64,000 bases of DNA from Notospermus geniculatus (GCA_002633025.1 NMRB01002509.1:38587-102586), one strand, 5' to 3'. Numbered from the stretch's first letter, positions 24,196 through 35,619 are shown. Numbers and translations: made by a program. The notes: generated by a model not told the origin, from the letters alone.

Positions 24196-25089
24196 TGAGA
24201 ATGTTGAGGAGATATCGCAGCCACTGGAAGCCACTGAACTACAGGCGAAGATGCTTCCAACAGCTGCTTCCAACTGTGCCACCCCGACAACTGGACCCCT
24301 TCCTTATGAAACGCAATGTATACGTAGTAGCCTACCACAAGGAAATTAGGCTAACAGAAGCATTTTGGGCTGGTAACTTGGTTAACACATGATCCGAGCA
24401 CAGGCAGGCCAAGCTTTGTCATAAATTTGGGATAAAATGTATGTTTTGGGGCAATCCCTAGCCTCGACTCTACACATTCCTCGACAATACTGCCCAAAAT
24501 GTTCCTTTTACCCCAAATTTGTAACACTATCGGGCTGGCTCTGGTTCAAGCCTTCTGAAACCCTGCTGCAGCACCAGTCTTGAGCATCCTCCAGGAAGCA
24601 AGACTCTTTCATCCTTTCATCCTGATATTTTAATGGACCAAACTTTACGAGACACCCATTAAGCAAGATGAAACAACTTCCGTAGTCTTTTATTTCCAAT
24701 AACCTTGGACCCTTGTGGCTGTCAGTTCAATATCACTAAATTACTGGTGTGACTTTCAAACACAAAACCCAAACAACAGGAGTAATCATTAGAAGTGGAC
24801 GAGTAATCCACTTAGAGATACCCAAAAGATTTGGCGGCGCTCAGGCGGAAAATTGCTAATTATCCCCCAGATGAAATGCTGTCTGTCCAGGGTGACGCTC
24901 ACCGCTCGCGGACACTCGTGTGGTCACTATTCCTTTCCATAAGGACCCTGGCCCAGTGTCCGAGGGAAGGGGGATGTACCACCTGTCTGGAGGGGCTGGA
25001 CGTACCGTCGGTGGCCATCTGTCCCGACTGCGACCAGTGCGGATGCTCGCAAGAAGACAAAGACGTTTTTTCTTGGTTGTGTTGTCCGA
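24196..25089. other. Intergenic, nothing certain
   Basis: 24830-25094 has a cysteine-containing plus frame without recognisable domain or splice context. Otherwise nothing. Confidence 0.45.
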
Positions 25090-25970
25090 GGTAGCTTTCC
25101 ACCATTTATAACTCTGACTGATATGAGACCTCAGTGGTTGCTGATGGACATTGTGGTCACAAGAGGACAAGGACATTTTTCCAGGCTATTTAATACGTAT
25201 TTTTTTTGTGAGCATGACCTTTATGAACACCTTTTAACTGCCGCACAATGTCAAAGGCACAAATGCACACAGTCCCTCCAGAAACCTTTCTGGGCAATTC
25301 AAGGAGCAGGGCTCCTTGAAAGCATATATCACTTGATCCTTTGGCCTGGTAAAGAGTGCAAAGTGGTGACTGGACTGGAAATTGAACCCACAGCCTCTCG
25401 GCCATGAGGCTGATACTCTTACCACTGCGTCACCGCTCTCCCCACTTTGTCATGTAGCTTATTCAAACTCTGCCTGACCACAGCGGAACGTTGCCGTGGT
25501 GGTCATGAGAAGACAAAGACATTCTGTCCAGACTATGTGGCTTTTGGTAACCCATGGCTGATATATAGCATTCCTTTCTGCTGCAGTGTCAAATGCACTT
25601 CACTAGTCCCATCCAGAAATCTCTCTGGGGGAACTCAAGGAATAGCTCCTCCAGCACACCTACAGCCTCTCGGCCATGAGGCTGATACTCTTACCACTGC
25701 GTCACTGCTCTCTCCACTTTGTCATGTAGCTTATCCAAACTCTGCCCGACCACAGTCAGATGATGTGTTAATGTTGCTGTGGTGGTCATGAGAAGACAAA
25801 GACATTCTGTCCAGCCTATGGCTTTTTTAAACCGGTAACCCACAGCTGATATACTAGAGTATAGCATTCCTTTTTTTACTGCTGCAGTGTCAAAGGCACT
25901 TCACTAGTCCCATTCAGAAATCTCTCTGGGGGAACTCAAGGAACAGCTCCTCCAGCACACCATTAAGCCT
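25090..25970 (-). repeat. Three tandem ~270-350-bp units with tRNA-like ends
   Basis: Units about 25090-25436, 25437-25716 and 25717-25970 share 'ggtcatgagaagacaaagac', 'ctgcagtgtcaaatgcactt' and 'aatctctctgggggaactca'. The right ends of the first two contain 'acagcctctcggccatgagg', which on the minus strand reads as a tRNA-like arm with CAT in the anticodon position. Likely a tandemly duplicated SINE. Confidence 0.75.
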
Positions 25971-25971
25971 A

Positions 25972-26421
25972 GCGTACACCGCACTTCCGACTGGATACAA
26001 CTAGTCGCCACTGAGCTACCTGGCGACTGGGAGGATCTAGCTGGAACTGGAGGCGACTGATCAGCCGCCAGAAACGGTCGATGTACACAACCTTGCGACT
26101 CGCTGGAACTGAGATTTTGCCAGTCGCCGCGAATTGCACACGTTATAACTTTCTGGCGACTAGTTGTATCCAGTTTCGTTCAGTCGCTGCGATGTATGTA
26201 TAGGCTTGCGACTGATCACTGCCAGTTTACTGAAGGAAATCGAGTCTCAACACCCCGGATGTTACCCGAGTTGCTCATCGTCAGGATACGACAACTGATT
26301 GGATCCTCCTACTTTTACTGAGTTGCTGAATTTGCGACGTGCGCCCAGCGCGTACATGTACATCACCAGCGACTGATCAGATCAGTTGCTTCCAGTCGCA
26401 AGTGCGATCTACGCCTGGCTT
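25972..26421. mobile_element. 'cgactgg' family TIR element
   Basis: Left 'aagcctagcgtacaccgcac' and right 'gtgcgatctacgcctggctt' ends are imperfect inverted repeats. Shares 'ggatctagctggaactggag' + 'gcgactgatcag' with 2793-3403. Confidence 0.7.
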
Positions 26422-26424
26422 TCG

Positions 26425-26490
26425 GACTCAGGTGGTACAGCATTGGACTAAGAAACAGAATGTCCCTGGTTCAAATCCTGAGTGGCTGTT
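26425..26490 (+). repeat. tRNA-like fragment
   Basis: 'gactcaggtggtacagcatt' followed by 'cctggttcaaatcctgagtg' gives A-box- and B-box-like spacing. Acceptor pairing is poor, so it is probably a SINE head. Confidence 0.45.
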
Positions 26491-26501
26491 CATTTCTTAA
26501 A

Positions 26502-26786
26502 CCCTTTCACTGCCGAGTTTCCCAGATAAGTTGTATGCTACACTGCTGTGTATACGGTTTTCCGTGAACTGAAAAACCCCTAATTTCAATTGGGGCACCG
26601 TCTATGAATGGCCAAACTAACTAAACATACCTCCTGCATAGGGCGTCAGTGGTCGCGTATGGCAGTCTCAGGGGAATTTCTGTAATTTCGATTGGGGCGC
26701 CATCTGAATAGCCAAACAAACTGAACAGGCTTTCTGCATAGGGTGACGCTGGTCTAGTCTAGTCGCCCCCCACGGCAGTGAAAGGG
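26502..26786. mobile_element. piggyBac-like MITE
   Basis: Ends CCCTTTCACTGCCG and CGGCAGTGAAAGGG, with TTAA at 26497-26500 (one extra A) and 26787-26790. CCC-starting ends plus TTAA fit piggyBac. Related copy at 46351-46730. Confidence 0.75.
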
Positions 26787-27185
26787 TTAACAGGACAAAA
26801 ATCGGTGAGGAAAAAATCTGCTGCCAGGTCGATGGAAACCGATTATTCTTAGACAACGACACATCAGAACAAGGCCTTCCCAAGACTAGGAGGTCCACAT
26901 CGACCAGTGACCAGCCATCGTAAACAGACCCGCTGACCTCCCAAGCCACGCCACTCAAACTTCCATTGTCCGAGGACAATTTGCCTAATCCATGAGTGCG
27001 CATCATATAAATCCATTTGGGCGAGAATGGAAAATTTGCAAATGGCGAAAAACACCTTCCAGGCATGGATGTGCACAAACATAGTCGAAATATTGAGGTG
27101 TAACAATGATTATTAGAACAGGACGGCAAGGCCGCACACACCCAGATGAACCAGAAAATTGCTTTTCTTGCACGAAATCATCTCA
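26787..27185. other. Intergenic, nothing recognised
   Basis: No convincing gene. The 157-codon minus frame at 26668-27141 runs into the MITE and shows no family features. Confidence 0.5.
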
Positions 27186-27806
27186 GGGGCCGTCTCAAAA
27201 TTACTTCGATGCCAAAAAAGACGAAGTGACTTCATCTTTTCCCTAATCCTCCCCCCTTGAAAAGATGAAGTGGGCACTTGACATTGAGGAGCCTGATAGC
27301 CTAGTGGTTATCACGCCCGCTTAGCAAGCGGCAGGTCCCGGGTTCGAATCCAGCCCGGGCCATATGGGATTTAATTCCCGGCTCTTCAGTCCGTCGCATG
27401 GGACAGTAAGCCATGGTGCCTTGTACCCTGTGTCTTTGCAAGGGCAAGTAAAAGACCCCATCCAAGTGAGGAACATGAGTAGCTTGTGATGGCCTCCTCC
27501 GTACTTACCAGGGCCAATAATGCTAATTGCGTCGGCCCTGACGGAAAAATGAAATACAAATACTTGACATTGGCTTCATCCATGTAGGGACGGTAGGCAT
27601 GGAAAGTTGATAAAGAAAAACATGTGAAGACACCAGTAAACGTTGTTCCTTTCTGAAGACTGCATAAAAAAGTCATTCTCCTGTAAAAAAGAGTGATGCC
27701 AATTTTTTCAAAAAAGATGAAGTGGGCTTCCCCAAATCGAGAACCCCCTCCCCTCCAGTAAGTAACTTCGTCTTTTTTTACATCAAAACAATTTTGAGAC
27801 GGCCCC
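27186..27806. mobile_element. Harbinger-like MITE carrying a SINE
   Basis: Same ends as 2129-2469 (GGGGCCGTCTCAAAATTAC / GAGACGGCCCC), flanked by TCA and TTA. A family A SINE sits inside at 27286-27561; the interior is in opposite orientation to the other copies. Confidence 0.82.
27286..27561 (+). mobile_element. SINE family A, full-length copy with 10-bp duplication
   Basis: ACTTGACATT at 27276-27285 and 27562-27571 marks the insertion. tRNA-like head (TAGCCTAGTGG A box, TTAGCAA loop with AGC, GGTTCGAATCC B box), a body of about 200 bp and an 'aaatgaaatacaaat' tail. This copy defines the family. Confidence 0.92.
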
Positions 27807-27809
27807 TTA

Positions 27810-28835
27810 TGCCGCTATGCCGTATTCCAACTAGAATCAGTTTGGATGTTTTTTGGGGGTCACCAGAAACCGTTTCGCTAAAATTGCAAGCCTTGGGCAC
27901 TACGGGCCTTTTCAAAATGGTGTCAAAAAGCAACAAAGGTAATTTTTAAGTTAGAATAAAGGCAGTTGTTCATACCATATTTACAAGTAGAACATTTTTT
28001 TTTAACAATTTTTATAAAGCTACCCAACAAGACTGGTTTTTAGGGATACCCCACTTAGCCAAATTTACCAATTGCCAACATCAGTCATGGCAGTTCCAGG
28101 CCATTTAGAGCAGTTTTTGAGGTTTTGTGTAGCTACAAGTTCTTAGAGTTGCACTTAGACAATTTTTTTTCCTGTGACCAGCAAGCAATCATGCCATTTG
28201 GAACATTTTTAAGCAGCCGAGATCTTGGCTTTCGGGGTTGCACAGAGCCTTCCAGCAATTTATCCCAGTTAGAACAGATTTCTGAGGTTTTATTAGCTAA
28301 ACAGCATATCTTGGTTGGGTTTGCAAGAAACCACAGAGGTTACGTTCATCAACTTCATCAGAATTTTCCATAGTGAAGAAATCAGACCCTCTTAGCAATG
28401 CTCCCTAGCTCGCAGGATGCTATAAGAGGAACTAATTTCTTCAGGATGCAGAATTTTAATACGGTACACCTTGAACAGTTTAGAATGCTGCATCCTTCAC
28501 AGATAAATGGTTGTATAAACAGGATCCTACCAGGGATCCAAATCCATTGAGTAAGGGGCTTCCCAACGAAGGGTTTTATTTCACTAAACACCTTACACCT
28601 TACCCTTAGGTAATTTGACAGCATTTAGCTGGGAGCAAGAATAGCAGTTGTGGGTAGGATCGGTAGAAGTGGAATATCCTGAATATGAAATTACCACTCA
28701 AGCAGGAAACCTAACAAACTACAACCTCAAGCCAATTGTCAAAACTCCATGGGTGGACTAACAGTCATCCATTTGACTTTTTTGTTAGAGAAACTAGAAT
28801 TATATACTGAATTTTTCCATTACTGGTAAGTCACT
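27810..28835. other. Intergenic, nothing recognised
   Basis: 1 kb with short frames only; none has coding character I can defend. Confidence 0.5.
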
Positions 28836-28899
28836 GGCTTTTGGCCCTGGTACATGTAAGTATGGGTACTAACAATAGAGGCCATCTCAAGAGAACCTA

Positions 28900-29130
28900 C
28901 ATTGTACTTGTGTTTCCCACTTGGATGGGGATCTTTGGCCTGCCCTTGCAATTGTGCCAAGTACAAGGTATCAGGGCTTACTGGACCCCATGCAACAGAC
29001 GTGAGGAGCCAGGGGTGGGGGTGGGGGGTGGGGGGTTCATCTCCTATGGCCCACACAGGATTTGAACCTGGAACTTGATGCTTAACTTAAGAGGAATTGA
29101 TAATCAAACCACTAGTCCAGCAGAGCTCCA
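28900..29130 (-). mobile_element. Diverged SINE family A-like copy, minus strand
   Basis: On the minus strand a tRNA-like head (TAGTGGTTTGATTATCA … GGTTCAAATCCTGTGTGGGCC) is followed by a body like family A ('caagggcag…agatccccatcc'). Confidence 0.55.
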
Positions 29131-30015
29131 ACCAAAGTCAGCCCAAAACCTGCTCTTACTGCCAAAGAATGCCAGGCAATTAAAGGAACTCAAGAGAGTT
29201 GTTGATTTCAAGTCTGTGATATAGAGAAATTGACAAGGATGGTGAGGTAGGACCAATTAAAGTTTGACTGAGTGAAAGGGTGGCAATTAACGCCAGACAA
29301 AACAAGTGTCTCCAGAAAGCAATCAAAAGTAATTAGGACGTCACTCAACCTGCATTTCATCCATGCTGTCAATTCCAAGTGACAGGCCTATATAAGTGTG
29401 TAAATGACAGGCCTATATAAGTACTGTTTAGGAGGTGCATATCCAAGGTACTATAAATTAATGTCTGGTACATGAAATAATATCCATATCATAATTTGGG
29501 TTTCAATTTCCAGTAATTTTCGGCTGATTTGACGGTGTAAATTATCCCGCGGAATGAATGAGCTAGGAGCGAATAATGGCCAAATCAGGTGGTGGCATAA
29601 AGAATAATTAACTGACCATTTTTAGGCCTATACATTGCGACAGTATGATGGTTAACACTTTTCGGTGGGCCAGGCCTATACATGTATGCTCAGGTCATGT
29701 GACTAGGGTTCCAGCCCTACCCACTCGCCAAATCGCCAATGGCTACCACCCCTCGAATTTGGCGAATTTTTTGTCAATTGGTTAAAAAATTGGCTCACTC
29801 ATTAACTGCATAACCTTGAAATGTGGCACCTTAAAGTTCATATCCACAGCTTTTTTGACTGGAGGACTTATTATTTGGCTGACGCAAATCCCATTTGGCT
29901 AACGTTTTGGCAAGATATTTTGAACTAACTCCAACCCTGAAGGTTTATAAATGAAATGTTGAATTCAGAAAAGCAGGCCACAGCAAATATTGATCAACAG
30001 CAAAGACAACATTTG
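29131..30015. other. Intergenic, nothing recognised
   Basis: A short duplicated 'gacaggcctatataagt' (29382 and 29407) is the only repeat noticed. Confidence 0.5.
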
Positions 30016-30019
30016 GCTG

Positions 30020-30151
30020 CACAGGAGGAACCAGCAGCAGTAGGAGGAAACCAGACAACCCAGCACAGGAGGAACCAGCAGCAGTAGGAGGAAACCAGAC
30101 AACCCAGCACAGGAGGAAGCAGCAGCAGTAGGAGGAAACCAGACAACCCAG
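30020..30151. repeat. 44-bp tandem repeat, three copies
   Basis: Unit 'cacaggaggaaccagcagca' + 'gtaggaggaaaccagacaacccag'; three nearly identical copies. Confidence 0.95.
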
Positions 30152-30745
30152 CGGAGACAACCTGCAGTAGTGTCAACAGGGTCGCCCTCTCTCACACAAT
30201 TGACTGAATTGAAGAGGGTCCCACTGGCGCTTTTGCCCACGACATGGGGCGAATCTGAAGTCTGCGATATTCCCTCAACAAGAAAATTTCCTCAAAATTT
30301 TGACAGTGCATAATAGCTCTAGTCAACACACTTGAGGGTTGATTCATAGAGGGAAACCCCAAAAGACAGAATGGAATTGTATTGACACAGTTTTGTCCCC
30401 CCCCCCACCACCACTTGATAAGTCGACTAAATTAACTCAAATCATTTGCACAAGAAACAGATGAAAGGGTTCGCAAATGGCCAAAACACACAAGGGACTA
30501 TAGGTCACTGAAGACCCTGCCATGCTTGCATTGTTGTGGGGTCTTAGCCAGTTAGAAAACAGATCGAAGTCTTCTTGAAAATTTAACCCCTGGGTTGGCC
30601 AATGGTATGGCAACAAAGCAAAGTTGGGGCAAACGCTTCCTCAATCACCATTTTAAAACCCCTTGATGTAAACTTTAAGAAAAAGTTTCCTTACATCTGA
30701 AGACCCCGCAGAAGGGTCACTAGGACTTTTCCTTAGGCCAATACA
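30152..30745. other. Intergenic, nothing recognised
   Basis: A C-run near 30391. No gene or repeat supported. Confidence 0.5.
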
Positions 30746-31710
30746 AAAATACTCATGTTTATCGTCCCCGCCCGTGCCTAAAATCAGCGCCGTATTTTTG
30801 GATTTAGCACCAAAAAATCTCCAGTGCATCTTCTTCTTCCCAATATACTAAAATTCTCACTTTTAGGCCTAGGCCTAACGAGGTTCAACTCTAGTTGGTT
30901 CATCCCAAAAGTTCCACTCTGAAAGCCACAATCAGTCATCTGGATGACAATTTGCAAGGAATTGCACTGTTTATGCCCAGGCTGGAACAAAAAAGAAATG
31001 TCCCTTGCCAATTTTGAGAAACCTGGACGATAAACATAAGTATTTTTTTACTTGGCCTTATGTGAAACTTTATAGTGTGAAACAGAATTACATGTATCCT
31101 AATTTTGGGCCCTTTTTGCAGAGGTCAATCACCTTTTTGCAGAGGTCATACTTCATTTGCATGATAAAAAGGCCTAGGCCTACATGTAGGCCTACATGTA
31201 CAATCTTAATATTATTTGTTCTGATTCATTTTGACCCCTGCCCCCATGAACAGTTTTCTAAATGGTACTTCACAGGTAATTAAAAGGGAAACTCCACTAT
31301 TTAGTAATCTTATGAATTTTTACAATCCATGGAGACTATTATTGGCATGAGAGGTGATGTCACTAGTGTCTAGGGTGAAGACCTTTATTGTAGTGAATGA
31401 CCTAATACTGTGACTGCCTAAGCCTATTGGTTGTACCTTCATAAATATGGGATGCAATAAAAATGTTTAAAATGTAAGTTTGCTGATTTAAAAAAAATGA
31501 CATGTTGCAGTTATCAATGAATTTGACATACCGGTATAACGATATTTCAAAAATTCAAAAGGGGATGTTCATTTTCGTCACTTGAATCTGAGTTGTGATC
31601 CTTGGGAAAATGGAAATTGCACTTGCAAATGGCAGGGATTATTTGTTGTGCTGTACTGAATAATTGCTGCAATTTGCAGCTTCATACATGTAGCTTTCTC
31701 CACACTCTTA

Positions 31711-31919
31711 GAAAAAAAGGTTCTAAAAGGGTTCTTTGCTGCCACTGTGGGAGAACCCATATAGAACCTAGGTCCACAAAGAACCCTTAAAGGTTCCAAA
31801 TAGAACCCTAAGGTTCCAATTGGAACCTTTAAGGGTTCTTTATGGACCTATGGTTCTATAACCCTTTTAGAGGGTTCTCCCACAGTGGCAGCAAAGAACC
31901 CTTTTAGAACCTTTTCTCT
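31711..31919. repeat. ~205-bp palindrome centred on ccaattgg
   Basis: Arms 31711-31820 and 31821-31919 pair nearly throughout; outer part 'ggttctaaaagggttctttg' + 'ctgccactgtgggagaaccc'. Short 'gaaccct' words repeat along each arm. Probably a hairpin MITE. Confidence 0.9.
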
Positions 31920-32390
31920 AGTGCATTTTCTCAAGGATCACAACTCAGATTCCTCAAGTGACGAAAACAAACAGCCCCTTTTACACGATGAATGGAGCCC
32001 CGCTTAAAGGGGAACTGACCACTTTGCCAGCCAAACTGGGCTACCTACAATTTTAATTTACCAGACAGAATTTTAATAGGGCCTATCAAACAAAACGAAA
32101 TGAAACTGTAATAGCAAATTTCACTTTTGTTTCAACGAAACTTTTGACACCTAACGCAGGAAAAACTAGCAACTGACTGCCGGTAATCAACATCACCACA
32201 AGAAACACGTCTCCTGTCATAACTAACTTGTACACAAGTCCATCATCTACACGCAGACGACACATTCGCGCCACACTGCAGAACGCACACACATAAGCGT
32301 CAGTCATGTTCAACTCGAAGCAGACGATATTACAACTGCCGTTCAATAAAACACCGCGCATTCTGGAAAATTTGCTCAAAATGTACTTAC

Positions 32391-32451
32391 CAAATGCAAA
32401 ATAAGGCCCGGTGGAAATTAGGAGAGAGATCCAAACAGTTAGCAGAGCCAT
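32391..32451 (-). CDS. Possible first coding exon: signal peptide, phase-1 donor
   Basis: A 61-bp stretch begins ATGG with A at -3 (good start context) and encodes MALLTVWISLLISTGPYFAF. This is a hydrophobic segment like a signal peptide or membrane anchor. It is followed at once by G|GTAAGTAC, a strong 5' splice site, after the first base of a codon. Signal-peptide exons often end in this phase. No second exon could be found; a CCAG acceptor near 30985 gives stops in the needed frame. The open frame continues through the donor to 32086, so an unspliced 121-residue product is formally possible. The second copy is at 34313-34373. Function unknown. Confidence 0.35.
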
Positions 32452-33631
32452 GATAATTTGTTTCCAAGCATGGTGATATATGCCATTTCATAGTGGGACA
32501 AGGCCACTGGGTCGAGGCCACACACCACGCCGTCACGCCACTTTTTCCAGCCCAGCCCAGTAGCAATATGAAGTCTACGACTTCATAAAAATACTCATGT
32601 TTATCGTCCCTGCCCGTGCCTAAAATCAGTGTTGTGCCTAAAAAATTTAATTTTTTAATTTAGCACCAAAAAATCTCCAGTGCATCTTCTTCCCAATACA
32701 TGTACTAAAATTCTCACTTTTATAAGGCCTATTGTAGGCCTAATGAGGTTCAACTGTAGTTGGTTCATCCCAAAAGTTCCACTCTGAAAGCCACAATCAG
32801 TCATCTAGATGACAACATTTGCAAGGAATTGCACTGTTTATGCCCAGGCTGGAACAAAAAAAGAAGTGCCCTTTGCCAAGATTTTGAGAAACCTGGATGA
32901 TATTTTTTTACTTGGCCTTATGTGAAACTTTATGGTGTGAAACAGAATTATCCTAATTTTGGACCCTTTTTGCAGAGGTCAATCACCTTTTTGCAGAGGT
33001 CAATCACCTTTTTGCAGAGGTCATAGGCCTACTTCATTTGCATGATTTAGGCCTACATGTACAATCTTAATATTATTTGTTCTGATTCATTTTGAACCCT
33101 GCCCCCTCAAACAGTTTTCTTTTTATGGTACTTCACAGGTACTTAAAGGGAGACTCCACTCATTGTAAACTTTTGAACTTTCATCAATCCATGGAGACTA
33201 CTGCCATGAGTTGTGATGTCACTAGTGTCTACAGGCTGAAGACCTTTATTGTAGTGAATGACCTAATACTGTGACTGCCTAGGCCTATTGGTTGTACCTT
33301 AAATACCGGTATGCATTCAGCACAGATGACATCGGTACCATGGCATCACATGTGCTGTGCAATGGTCCCTTGGGATGCAAAAAAAATGTTTAAAATGTAA
33401 GTTTGCTGATTAAAAAAAGACATGTTGCAGTTATCAATGAATTTGAATGTAGGCCTACATAGGCCCCTTTATATCAACAATATGTTCATTTTCGTCCTTT
33501 GAGGAATCTGAGTTGTGATCCTGGGGAAAATGGAAAAAGCTATGCACTTGCAAATTGCAGGGATTATTTGTTGTGCTGTACAGAATAATCACTGCAATTT
33601 GCAGCTTCATACATGTAGCTTTCTCCACTCT

Positions 33632-33867
33632 TAGAAAAAAAGGTTCTAAAAGGGTTCTTTGCTGCCACTGTGGGAGAACCCTCTAAAGGGTTCTATATAG
33701 AACCTACATGTAGGTCCACAAAGAACCCTTAAAGTTTCCAAATAGAACCCTAAGGTTCCAATAGGAACCTTTAAGGGTTCTTTATGGACCAACAGTGTTC
33801 TATATAGAACCCTTTTAGAGGGTTCTCCCACAGTGGCAGCAAGAACCCTTTTAGAACCTTTTTTCTT
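33632..33867. repeat. ~235-bp palindrome, copy in second duplicate
   Basis: Same palindrome as 31711-31919, slightly longer because the 'gaacctacatgtaggtcc' part is retained. The arms remain paired despite differences from copy 1. Confidence 0.9.
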
Positions 33868-34312
33868 GTGCATTTTCTCAAGGATCACAACTCAGATTCC
33901 TCAACTGACGAAAACAAACAGCCCCTTTTACACAATGAATGGAGCCTCCCTTCAAAGAAAACAATTTTAATTTACCAGACAGAATTTTAATTAGGGCCTA
34001 TCAACAAAACGAAATGAAAGTGAGTAAGATATTTCACTTTTGTTTCAACGCCACTTTTGACGCCTAACATGCCTAACGCAGGAAAAACTCGCAACTGACT
34101 GCCGGTAATCAAGCTCATCGCAAGAAACACGTCTCCTGTCATAACTAACTTGTACACAAGTCCATCATCTACACGCAGACGACACATTCGCGCCACACTG
34201 CAGAACGCACACACATAAGCGTCAGTCATGTTCAACTCGAAGCAGACGATATTACAACCGCCGTTCAATAAAACACCGCGCATTCTGGAAAATTTGCTCA
34301 AAATGTACTTAC

Positions 34313-34373
34313 CAAATGCAAAATAAGGCCCGGTGGAAATAAGGAAAGAGATCCAAACAGTTAGCAGATCCAT
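34313..34373 (-). CDS. Possible first coding exon, duplicate of 32391-32451
   Basis: Same 61-bp structure: ATGG start, MDLLTVWISFLISTGPYFAF and the donor G|GTAAGTAC. Relative to the other copy, Ala2 becomes Asp and one Leu becomes Phe. Start, hydrophobic core and donor are all kept. Downstream, the frame remains nearly identical through MRGVLLNG and a cysteine-containing stretch (ARMCRLRVDDGLVYKLVMTG). That could reflect recent duplication rather than coding constraint. Confidence 0.33.
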
Positions 34374-34439
34374 GATAATTTGTTTCCAAGCATGGTGATA
34401 TATGCCATTTCATAGTGGGACAGCCCAACTTGTTATGAA

Positions 34440-34640
34440 CTATCGCGAAGCGCACGCTGGCCAGGCGCTCTTCGATGACTCACACGGCCCCCCGCTGCTG
34501 CGCAGCGGGCACTGGGATTCCGCGTCTCGGGCTACTGTGCAGGAATTCCCGCGCCGTATCAATTCCTCGATTTGATCGCTTCTTATCTTTTCAAGATTGC
34601 GGTTACTAATGGGTGTTTTTGAGCGAAAGTTGTGGAGATT
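34440..34640. other. Short GC-rich stretch, no gene
   Basis: Contains 'ccccgctgctgcgcagcggg', a small perfect hairpin. Nothing else recognised. Confidence 0.5.
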
Positions 34641-34823
34641 TTAACCACTTCCCCCGGCGTTCAAACCTTGCAGCTGCGGGAGGGAAATATTAAACAGCAC
34701 AGCTAATAATGGTACAATTACATTCTGTGTGTTTTGTCATTTTTTTACGACCGGTTAATTGCATTCACACGATAATAATAAACTGACCAACAAAAGCGCC
34801 ATTTGGGCCAGTCCACTCCCAAA

Positions 34824-35037
34824 ATGGACCCGTCTTTTGCCCGAAGCTGGGAATTTCATCAAAGAAGGCCAATTCAGAAGAAAGATCAGAAGAGGGGTCA
34901 ACCACCGAAGTGGCTGGTGAAAAGATTCAAAGACCGCTTTGAACTCTCGAATATCAAAGGCCATCTTCGTGCGCTTAGATCACGAAAGGCCACAGTACCG
35001 CACGAAGGACGGATTGACCGTCGCCGACTTCGGACAC
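34824..35037 (+). CDS. Possible exon: basic ORF ending at a transposable element
   Basis: ATG at 34824 (aaaATGG context) opens a frame of about 71 codons, very basic (QKKDQKRGQPPKWLVKRFKD), up to the edge of the element at 35038. I do not recognise a family. The frame continues into the element only by chance, so the real end would be a splice site or a truncation. Could be a non-coding coincidence. Confidence 0.2.
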
Positions 35038-35322
35038 CAGGCGCGGATCCACAATTTTGCACTGGGGTCAGGGGAGCCGAGGACGGTCGTTGCAGGCGGG
35101 CGCCGAAGATTCCCCGCGCCGANGGGGGGGGCTGGGGGCCTCCCCCAGAAAATTCCGAAATCTAGAAGGCCGTAGACGCGATTTCCTGGCATCTCAGTAT
35201 CAAAACAGAAGCTTCATTCTTGCATTTTTTTTGCTTATTTTTACAAATAATAAAAAAAAAAAATTCGTGGTGGCGAGCAGGGGGTCATGACCCCCAAAAC
35301 CCCCTCTCTAGATCCGAGCCTG
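35038..35322. mobile_element. CAGGGGCGGATCC-family element, 5-bp duplication GACAC
   Basis: GACAC at 35033-35037 and 35323-35327; ends CAGGCGCGGATCC and AGATCCGAGCCTG. Internal 'ggcctcccccagaaaattcc'. A single N at 35123 precedes a G-run. Confidence 0.9.
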
Positions 35323-35614
35323 GACACATGCACCAAACGTTGCATCTGTTTCTGGGTTGCAGGGCCGTGTAACAGGAATCTAAGTCCCCTGGAATGCCTT
35401 GTCCGGTTTTATTTAACGAGGGGTTAAATGGCTATAAAAACCATGACCAATCAAACATAACCTTACAACGGGAGACTATTGTTATCGGACTTACATTCCT
35501 TGGACTACCATACCTAACACACCGGCAGTGTTGCCGTTGCAAACTAGAGCCATCATGTGATGGCGCAGATTCGTCTCCATTTGAAAGTTATGAAATGGCA
35601 TGCACAGCGGCAAA
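35323..35614. other. Short gap between elements, nothing recognised
   Basis: No gene or repeat supported. Confidence 0.5.
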
Positions 35615-35619
35615 ATAGG

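Larger units (their letters stand above)
30746..32478. repeat. Tandem duplication, copy 1 (~1.73 kb)
   Basis: Matches 32587-34424 from 'aaaaatactcatgtttatcg' to 'gccatttcatagtgggaca', with substitutions and small indels. Contains the palindrome 31711-31919 and the ATG exon 32391-32451. Confidence 0.92.
32587..34424. repeat. Tandem duplication, copy 2 (~1.84 kb)
   Basis: Second copy, same order and orientation, separated by 108 bp. It has an extra ~85 bp near 33301-33385 and a tripled 'ttttgcagaggtcaatcacc' near 32968. Confidence 0.92.

Noticed and set aside
24831-25094. Zinc-finger-like CxxC pattern in a plus ORF
   Set aside because: The cysteines are clustered without proper spacing, and the tail falls in a repeat unit.
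25090-25970. CRISPR-like direct repeats
   Set aside because: Units are hundreds of bases long, tRNA-like and contiguous, in a eukaryotic genome.
26668-27141. 157-codon minus ORF as a cysteine-rich protein
   Set aside because: It begins in unique sequence but ends inside a piggyBac-like MITE, with no motif or splice support.
27290-27362. tRNA-Ala(AGC)-like gene
   Set aside because: It is the head of a SINE with a defined tail and target duplication, repeated at 5041 and 24010.
30784-31011. Second exon for the signal-peptide candidate (acceptor TTTGTTCCAG near 30985)
   Set aside because: From phase 1 it hits a stop within a few codons, and the duplicate copy has a 2-bp shift in the alternative frame.
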